A stretch of 64,000 bases of DNA from Cesiribacter sp. SM1. Its GTDB lineage: Bacteria > Bacteroidota > Bacteroidia > Cytophagales > Cyclobacteriaceae. The notes beneath the pieces were generated by a model that saw only the letters and a program-made list of their open reading frames with translations, was not told where the DNA came from and made no database searches. The position numbers were made by a program, and so were the translations under genes. This document shows positions 58,551-64,000 of the stretch, in pieces. Positions within the stretch are counted from its first letter, which is position 1. The number at the start of each line of letters is the position of its first letter. The stretch lies in NCBI RefSeq assembly GCF_020178975.1, contig NZ_JAHXBU010000094.1:310001-374000 (forward strand). The letters are read 5' to 3'.

Positions 58551-60096
58551 CGGCTTCTATGTTGATAAGTTTTACATCAATCTTCTTTTCAGCGGCTTCT
58601 CTTTTGAAATCTTTAATAGTCTCCAGCACATCATGGTCAATAAAGGTAGAGTGAGAGCCATTGATCACAACACTTCCATTTTCTGGTATGGCATTTAGCT
58701 CATTGATGATGTGTGCCCTGTTCAAAAAAGTAACCTGCTCAGATAAAACAAGTTCCACGGTTTCATGTCCGTTGTGGTGCACGCTCTTTTTATGGAAGGC
58801 ATGTTTGTAATTTTCCCTAAGGATGCTATACATGCCTACCACCATGCCTATTACCACACCTATTAGCAGGTCGGTTAACACAATGGCAACCAGCGTAACA
58901 ATAAAAGGAATAAACTGGTCACGCCCCTGGCTCCACTGTTCCCTGATCACTTTTATACTTACCAGCTTATAACCAACAACCAGCAGTACAGCTGCCAGCG
59001 CCGCTAAAGGAATCTGAGTAAGCAAGCCAGGAATGGCAAGCACACTCACCAAAAGAAAAATACCGTGAAAAAAACTTGCCAGCTTGGTGCGGCCGCCGGC
59101 ACTAATGTTTGCCGTACTGCGAACAATCACCACCGTCATGGGCAAGCCACCAATAAAACCACTAACAATGTTACCGGCCCCCTGTGCCAGCAGCTCCCGA
59201 TTCATTGGGGAGTGGCGGCGTAAAGGGTCTAGCTTATCAGTAGCTCCTACACTAAGCAGGGTTTCTATACTGGCAATTAAGCCTAAGCTCAAAGCAACCA
59301 GGTAAACCTGCGGATTGGAAAGTATAGCAAAATCAGGATGAGACAGGCTGCTTTTAATCTCACCCCAGTTACGCAACACCGGCAGGCTCACCAAATGTGA
59401 TTCTTCAATCTGCCAGCCAGGCATGCCATCAAAAAACAACTTAAGCCCTATCGCTGCAATAACTGCTACCAGAGCGCCTGGTATATTCTTCAGTATTGCG
59501 TTTTGCTTCATAAAAGGCCGATCCCAGAAGATAATTATGGCCAGCGCAACAATGCCAACTGTTACAACCCCATAGTGTATGTGGGTTAAGGAGTAGAATA
59601 TTTCGGAGAATGTATTAAGGCCGTTGGCCTGCCAGAAGGCAAAATCCCCGAAAAAGTCCTCATCAACGCCAAAAAAATGCGGTATTTGTTTAAGAATAAG
59701 AATAAGACCAATGGCTGCAAGCAAGCCTTTAATAACCGAGTGTGGAAAGAACATGCCGATGAAACCCGCCTTCAAAAAGCCTAAAGCAAGCTGTATCACA
59801 CCTCCCAGCACAACAGCTACCAGAAAAGGCTCCCAGCCACCCAGATCTTCAATACCATTGAGCACAATAACTGTTAAGCCTGCTGCCGGGCCACTTACTG
59901 CCAGGTTTGTACCACTTAGCAGGGCCACTACTACACCGCCTACAATGCCCGTGATAATTCCGGAAAAAAGCGGGGCCCCGGATGCAAGTGCAATGCCAAG
60001 ACAAAGGGGTAGCGCAACTAAAAATACTACCAGGCCTGCAGACACATCAGACCCTAACCATTTGAACGTAATTTCAGATTTCAATTTATTCGCCAT
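58528..60096 (-). CDS. SulP family anion (bicarbonate-type) transporter
   Basis: The protein is 522 residues from the ATG at 60096 ([20 protein letters not shown]); the nine-residue longer start at 60123 is less typical. About 12-14 helices form the transport domain, with [20 protein letters not shown] in helix 1 and [15 protein letters not shown] in helix 3. A cytoplasmic STAS-like domain occupies the last 80 or so residues ([20 protein letters not shown]). Pairing with carbonic anhydrase points to bicarbonate rather than sulfate as the substrate. First gene of the two-gene operon. Confidence 0.92.
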   Translation of the reverse strand: MANKLKSEITFKWLGSDVSAGLVVFLVALPLCLGIALASGAPLFSGIITGIVGGVVVALLSGTNLAVSGPAAGLTVIVLNGIEDLGGWEPFLVAVVLGGVIQLALGFLKAGFIGMFFPHSVIKGLLAAIGLILILKQIPHFFGVDEDFFGDFAFWQANGLNTFSEIFYSLTHIHYGVVTVGIVALAIIIFWDRPFMKQNAILKNIPGALVAVIAAIGLKLFFDGMPGWQIEESHLVSLPVLRNWGEIKSSLSHPDFAILSNPQVYLVALSLGLIASIETLLSVGATDKLDPLRRHSPMNRELLAQGAGNIVSGFIGGLPMTVVIVRSTANISAGGRTKLASFFHGIFLLVSVLAIPGLLTQIPLAALAAVLLVVGYKLVSIKVIREQWSQGRDQFIPFIVTLVAIVLTDLLIGVVIGMVVGMYSILRENYKHAFHKKSVHHNGHETVELVLSEQVTFLNRAHIINELNAIPENGSVVINGSHSTFIDHDVLETIKDFKREAAEKKIDVKLINIEADGGNIQK

Positions 60097-60245
60097 GCGT
60101 CTAAAATAAGCGCTTTGTAGCAATTGTACAAAGCATTTTAGTACAGCAGGAGCAGCAGCAGAAGCAGAAGGAGTAAAAAACTCAACTTTGAGTAAGCTGA
60201 ACCTCTTTTTCCTTAAACATATATTATAAAGAAAAGAAAAATAAA

Positions 60246-60281
60246 CCTCTGCAGATGGTGTTCGACCATCAGTTTCAGAGG
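60246..60281 (-). terminator. probable terminator of the osmC gene
   Basis: CCTCTG (60246-60251) pairs with CAGAGG (60276-60281) and GATGGT (60254-60259) with ACCATC (60265-60270), with loop GTTCG. On the minus strand it is followed by a T-rich tract. The imperfect inner loop lowers confidence. Confidence 0.55.
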
Positions 60282-60368
60282 CAGCGCATCATTAACAAAA
60301 GGTGTCTTATAAAAATGAATGCCCGCCTTTCAGCATCAAAAGCACAGAAAAGATTATTAGTTTTATCT

Positions 60369-60818
60369 CTAATGAATAGAGGCCCTGTTGCCGGTCTGGA
60401 TATTTTCACGTTCCACGGTCCAGCTGTAGGTAAGATCTGCATCCTGGGCCAGGGTGGCAGAAACAGAGCAGTACTTTTCAACAGCCAGGGTTACCAGCTT
60501 ACCCAGCTCTTCCTCATTGGCATCTGGCGAGGTAAGCACAAAGCGCAGGTGGATCTCAACAAAGCGTTTTGGAATTTCATCTCTGCGGCGTCCGCTGGTT
60601 TCTACTCTTAAGGCTGTAACAGTACGGCGGCGCTTCTTGATCATGCCCACCAAATCAACTGCGGCACAGCTACCAACTGCAGCCAGCACAAGTTGCATGG
60701 GTGAAAAATGCTCCTTTTCCTCTGCCGGCAGCATATCTATCTGTAGCCGGTTTCCACTCTCGTTTACAGACTCAAACTGGTAGTCGCTTACAAAGTGGGT
60801 GGTAATATTCGTAACCAT
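60369..60818 (-). CDS. OsmC family protein
   Basis: This 149-residue OsmC/Ohr fold protein has the two catalytic cysteines in LAAVGSCAAVDLVGM (near residue 51) and LAVEKYCSVSATL (near 116), the second in the central helix. Members reduce organic or fatty-acid hydroperoxides as dimers. It groups with the general OsmC/YhfA-like set rather than clear Ohr. Monocistronic by the hairpin downstream and the 290-base gap upstream. Confidence 0.9.
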   Translation of the reverse strand: MVTNITTHFVSDYQFESVNESGNRLQIDMLPAEEKEHFSPMQLVLAAVGSCAAVDLVGMIKKRRRTVTALRVETSGRRRDEIPKRFVEIHLRFVLTSPDANEEELGKLVTLAVEKYCSVSATLAQDADLTYSWTVERENIQTGNRASIH

Positions 60819-61054
60819 AAGGCTTTCTTGTGTTAGTTAATTTTTTTGGCTGCTGCCAGGGTACAATAAACAGCCTGCTGCATAGCGCTTAATGGCTGTA
60901 AGCACTTTTGCCTCTTTATGTAAAGCTAAGCAGGAAGAGGTAATTCACACAAATGTTAATGCTAATTTCAGAGCCCTACCTACCGCAAGCCTGAAAGCAG
61001 GCAGGGAAGTCCAAGTCCTAGCGCTGCATAAAGGCTTCTATAAAGAGAAAATAA

Positions 61055-61082
61055 AAGGGCAGGTGTTTCCACACCTGCCCTT
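61055..61082 (-). terminator. terminator of the outer-membrane barrel gene
   Basis: A 12-bp perfect stem (61055-61066 with 61071-61082, core AAGGGCAGGTGT, loop TTCC). On the minus strand it is followed by TTATTTTCT. Confidence 0.85.
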
Positions 61083-61109
61083 ACTATATCTATGATGTCT
61101 TTATACAGA

Positions 61110-61682
61110 CTAAAATTTCATTGAAGCACCAAGAGTAAATGCACCAAGGGCACCGCGGCCGGTTTCTGCAAATACACCAAAGTTAGGATTGAAGAAGTAA
61201 CGGCCACCAATCACCGGACCAATAACAATTCCGCCACCACTGTTATCAATATCAACAAGATAGTCCTCGTCGTAATTCCAGGAATATACTTCAAAACCTA
61301 ATACCGCTGCTGCATAAATATCCCATTTGCTTTCATCTATATTCCAGTTAAACCACTCGTTCAGGGAGCTGGTAGCATGAAATGAGCCACGGCCACCAAA
61401 TGAGAACACAGAAAAGCCATCACGGTAACTGCCACTTCTGTAGGTTCTGGAAAAGTAGCCAAGGTAAGGACCAACCGCAAAGCGATCATCAATGCTGTAT
61501 TCAACATTTACAGTTAACGGAGGAAAGCCAAGGGTACTGCTACCATAGCCGAAACCATAACCAATCAAGCCAAACGACAGGCCTGCATTGCCGGTAAGGT
61601 CACCTTTTCTGTACTGTGCATTGGCAGAAAGGGTCGTCATGCACAAACCCGCCGCCAGGATTAGTAAAGCGATTCTTTTCAT
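61110..61682 (-). CDS. outer-membrane beta-barrel protein
   Basis: The protein is 190 residues from the ATG at 61682 (signal peptide MKRIALLILAAGLCMTTLSA, cleavage near NAQ). The upstream extension of the frame to 61733 is leader sequence. About eight strands rich in Gly, Tyr and Phe (NAGLSFGLIGYGFGYGSSTL, FAVGPYLGYFSRTYRSGSY), with the terminal strand FTLGASMKF. A small OmpA-barrel-like or OmpW-like surface protein of unknown role, with a good TAnnTTTG promoter box. Confidence 0.82.
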   Translation of the reverse strand: MKRIALLILAAGLCMTTLSANAQYRKGDLTGNAGLSFGLIGYGFGYGSSTLGFPPLTVNVEYSIDDRFAVGPYLGYFSRTYRSGSYRDGFSVFSFGGRGSFHATSSLNEWFNWNIDESKWDIYAAAVLGFEVYSWNYDEDYLVDIDNSGGGIVIGPVIGGRYFFNPNFGVFAETGRGALGAFTLGASMKF

Positions 61683-61716
61683 TTCGATAATTATTTGGAG
61701 AGTGTAAAAATGTGTG

Positions 61717-61724
61717 CAAATGTA
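61717..61724 (-). promoter_or_regulatory. TAnnTTTG -7 box of the barrel gene
   Basis: The minus strand reads TACATTTG, an exact -7 match 35 bases before the ATG at 61682, which would give a leader of about 28 bases. Confidence 0.5.
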
Positions 61725-61733
61725 AGAATTCAT

Positions 61734-62071
61734 GGCTTACCTCCCACTCCATCTAACCCAAATTATAGTTCAGATTTTGATGGATTTACACAAGTGGTCA
61801 GTTACAGAGACGGCTGGTTTAGACTCTTACTAAACACAGGGTAAAAATAGAATAAATTCTTGAATTAATTAAAAATATAAGCGAAAAAATAAAATAACTC
61901 ATTTTATTTTAGCTTTTTCCGTTTAAAGCCCGTCCTTTCTCAGGTTCAGGCATAAGTAAGTTCTTGCGCAGAAAACATTTTTGCAATAATGCAATTTCTA
62001 CTAGCTTGGCATGGTTCTTATTAGTATATGATATAACCAATAAATGTGGTTAAAGACGCTTAATTAAAGAT
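61734..62071. other. 338-bp AT-rich divergent intergenic region
   Basis: Lies between the barrel gene (minus) and the AsmA-family gene (plus). Very AT-rich from 61850 to 61920. No open frame, RNA gene or exact plus-strand TAnnTTTG box seen. Confidence 0.5.
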
Positions 62072-64000
62072 ATGAAAAAGGCTTTGATAATTATAGGTAG
62101 TGTTGTAGGGGTACTGCTCTTACTACTTATCTTAATTCCGGTGATTTTTAAGGATGAGATCTTTCGTAAGGTTGATGAGCAACTGGCAAAAAGTGTAAAT
62201 GCGGAGGTAAACTACAATCCTGATAAACTAAGCTTAAGCCTGCTGCGCAATTTTCCTCATGCTACCGCTGGTCTTGAGGATTTCAGCATTGTTGGCAAAG
62301 ACCGCTTTGCCGGCGATACCCTGATGGCTGCAGATGAATTTAAAATTGTGATCAACCTGGGCAGCCTGTTCTTTGGTGATCAGATGAAAATCAGGGCCAT
62401 TGAACTTGACCGCCCCTTTATTCAGGTGCTGGTGCTGGAAGATGGTACTGCCAACTACGATATTGCCATTGCAGAAGAAACCCTTCCCGGACAGGAAGAT
62501 ACCACTGCCACAGAATTTCAGATAGGCATTCAGCACTGGGCTATTAATGGGGGCCGCATTGTGTATGAAGACCGCAGCATTCCCGTTCGCATAGACCTGG
62601 AAGAGGTAAACCACAGTGGTAACGGCGACTTTACACAGGATATCTTTGACATGCGCACCCAAACAGAATCTCAGCGCGCCAGCCTGGTGTTTGATGGCGT
62701 AGAGTATGTTTCTGACAAGCACCTGGAAGCTGATGCCACCATTAACATGAACCTGCCGGAAATGAAATTCACCTTCCAGGATAACGTACTGGAGCTGAAT
62801 GATTTTGCTGTTAAGTTCGATGGCTGGCTGGCCATGCCTAACGATCCTATTGTATTCGATATGAATTTTGCCGCACCGGAAAACACATTCAAAAGCCTGC
62901 TTTCACTGGTGCCCGGCATGTATAACGAGCACTTTGAGCAATTAGAAGCAAGCGGCGATGTGGCTTTCCAGGGCTACCTGAAAGGTACCTACAGCGAAGC
63001 CGACAGCACCCTGCCTGGCTATAAAGTAGCCCTGCAGGTAAAAGACGGCCGCTTCCGCTACCCCGATCTGCCCCAGGAGGTAAAAGGTGTAAATGTAGAT
63101 ATGGTGGTAGAAGACCAGAAGGGCGACATGAAAGACCTGCACCTGCTGGTAAACCAGTTTGCCATGCAAATGGGTAATAACCCTGTAAAAGGTATGGTGG
63201 AGATTCGCGGACTGCAGCCAATGCAGGTGAAAGCCGATGTAGATGCCCGCCTGAACCTGGCCGAGCTGGACCAGATCCTGAAGCTCGATACCATGGTCAT
63301 GAGGGGTCTCTTTAGCGTTAACTTAAAGGCAGAGGGTGTGTATGATACCATCCAGAACCGCTTCCCCAGAACCAATGCCGAAATGGCCCTGAAAGATGGC
63401 TATTTTAAAACAGCCAGCTACCCTATTCCGGTACAGGATTTCAACTTTAACGGCACTGTTACAAACCAGGATGGCAGCCTGCAGGCTACCGTGGTGAATG
63501 TACCTGCTTTCTCAATGCTGGTAGACCAGGATCGTCTCACAGGCCGCCTGCAGCTCGAAGACCTGGATGATTACAAATGGGATGCTGCCCTGCAGGGTAC
63601 CCTTGACCTTACCACCATTGGCAAGATTGTGGAATTTGAAGACATGGAAATTGCCGGCCGCATTATTGCCGACATACAAACCCGCGGCCGTATGAGTGCC
63701 CTGGATGCCGGCCGTTACGACGAGCTGCCTACCAGCGGTACCATGGGTGTGGAAAATTTTAAGTACAGCAGCAAAGATCTGCCCTACGATTTTCTACTTA
63801 GCACTGCAAACATGCGCTTTAACCCGCAGGCCATGGTGCTGGAGAGCTTCAACGGTAAAATTGGCGATACCGATATGCAGCTGAGCGGTAGCGTACGCAA
63901 CTACCTGGCTTACGCCATGAAAGACAACCAGACCCTTTATGGCGATCTGAACCTGGTGAGCCAGCGCGCTAACCTTAACCAGTGGATGAGCGACGATGCG
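62072..64000 (+). CDS. AsmA family protein (3' end beyond window)
   Basis: The ATG at 62072 opens a frame that stays open for 643 codons to the last base, so the gene is cut by the window edge. The N-terminus is an anchor (KKALIIIGSVVGVLLLLLIL), followed by the AsmA-like VNYNPDKLSLSLLRNFPHAT near 50 and repeated beta-strand segments typical of AsmA/TamB bridge proteins (MKIRAIELDRPFIQVLVLED, INGGRIVYEDRSIPVRIDLE). These proteins span the periplasm and help move phospholipids or assemble the outer membrane. The frame is undisturbed where checked. Confidence 0.88.
   Translation, partial: MKKALIIIGSVVGVLLLLLILIPVIFKDEIFRKVDEQLAKSVNAEVNYNPDKLSLSLLRNFPHATAGLEDFSIVGKDRFAGDTLMAADEFKIVINLGSLFFGDQMKIRAIELDRPFIQVLVLEDGTANYDIAIAEETLPGQEDTTATEFQIGIQHWAINGGRIVYEDRSIPVRIDLEEVNHSGNGDFTQDIFDMRTQTESQRASLVFDGVEYVSDKHLEADATINMNLPEMKFTFQDNVLELNDFAVKFDGWLAMPNDPIVFDMNFAAPENTFKSLLSLVPGMYNEHFEQLEASGDVAFQGYLKGTYSEADSTLPGYKVALQVKDGRFRYPDLPQEVKGVNVDMVVEDQKGDMKDLHLLVNQFAMQMGNNPVKGMVEIRGLQPMQVKADVDARLNLAELDQILKLDTMVMRGLFSVNLKAEGVYDTIQNRFPRTNAEMALKDGYFKTASYPIPVQDFNFNGTVTNQDGSLQATVVNVPAFSMLVDQDRLTGRLQLEDLDDYKWDAALQGTLDLTTIGKIVEFEDMEIAGRIIADIQTRGRMSALDAGRYDELPTSGTMGVENFKYSSKDLPYDFLLSTANMRFNPQAMVLESFNGKIGDTDMQLSGSVRNYLAYAMKDNQTLYGDLNLVSQRANLNQWMSDDA

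Noticed and set aside
60892-61020. Possible small RNA upstream of osmC
   Set aside because: No clear promoter-terminator pair; the only hairpin nearby serves the barrel gene on the other side.
60892-61095. 67-codon open frame upstream of the osmC gene
   Set aside because: Lies across the terminator of the barrel gene and has no protein-like features.

Overview
The window looks like chromosomal DNA of a gliding-type Bacteroidota, most likely Cytophagales. It carries gldB, gldD and gldE and the mutY-ssb-gldE-gldD block. It also has a TonB receptor with an STN domain followed by a DUF4249 lipoprotein, several small outer-membrane barrels, a 29-residue COX24/AURKAIP1-type basic protein, TAnnTTTG promoter boxes, and almost no Shine-Dalgarno sequences. 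I cannot name the species.

Layout. 1-6.6 kb: DUF2267 protein, a secreted unknown protein, aldehyde dehydrogenase, a geranylgeranyl-reductase-type flavoprotein and a CHASE3-SpoIIE phosphatase. 6.6-13.9 kb: DoxX, then a MarR regulator with a 20-bp palindromic operator, then a fadN-fadA-fadE beta-oxidation operon. A 404-bp element with inverted-repeat ends and a four-helix-bundle (S23-type) gene sits inside that operon. 14-25.5 kb: MscS channel, recG, gldD, gldE, ssb and mutY on the minus strand, then HU, a TPR protein, the tiny COX24-like gene and RNase G on the plus strand. 25.8-37.6 kb: an outer-membrane barrel divergent from and overlapping gldB, glycosyltransferase plus asparagine synthase, nth, an ECF sigma factor with a small partner, two convergent barrel paralogues, and uvrA.

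37.6-40.8 kb is the accessory region and the most interesting part. Three AT-rich genes are each bounded by integron-like signals. The first bases of each cassette reappear as their reverse complement at the cassette's end, and about 120-bp attC-like hairpins with shared arms separate the genes. No integrase is visible. The third site is cut exactly at the recombination-type boundary by the 3' end of a degenerate group II intron lacking its reverse transcriptase.

40.8-56.5 kb returns to ordinary core sequence: a multi-TM protein, GNAT, M14 peptidase, small secreted proteins, VOC protein, a four-gene TonB-receptor operon, a flavin monooxygenase, CorA and UppP. 56.5-57.9 kb holds three consecutive small, very hydrophilic, disordered proteins. 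Each has its own terminator and an AAC-N16-CGTA promoter-like motif upstream. The same motif with the same spacing stands before the DUF2267 gene at the start of the window, suggesting one ECF-sigma (probably stress) regulon. 57.9-64 kb: carbonic anhydrase overlapping a SulP bicarbonate-type transporter, OsmC, an outer-membrane barrel, and the start of an AsmA-family gene that runs off the end.

No rRNA, tRNA, CRISPR array or transposase gene was recognised.
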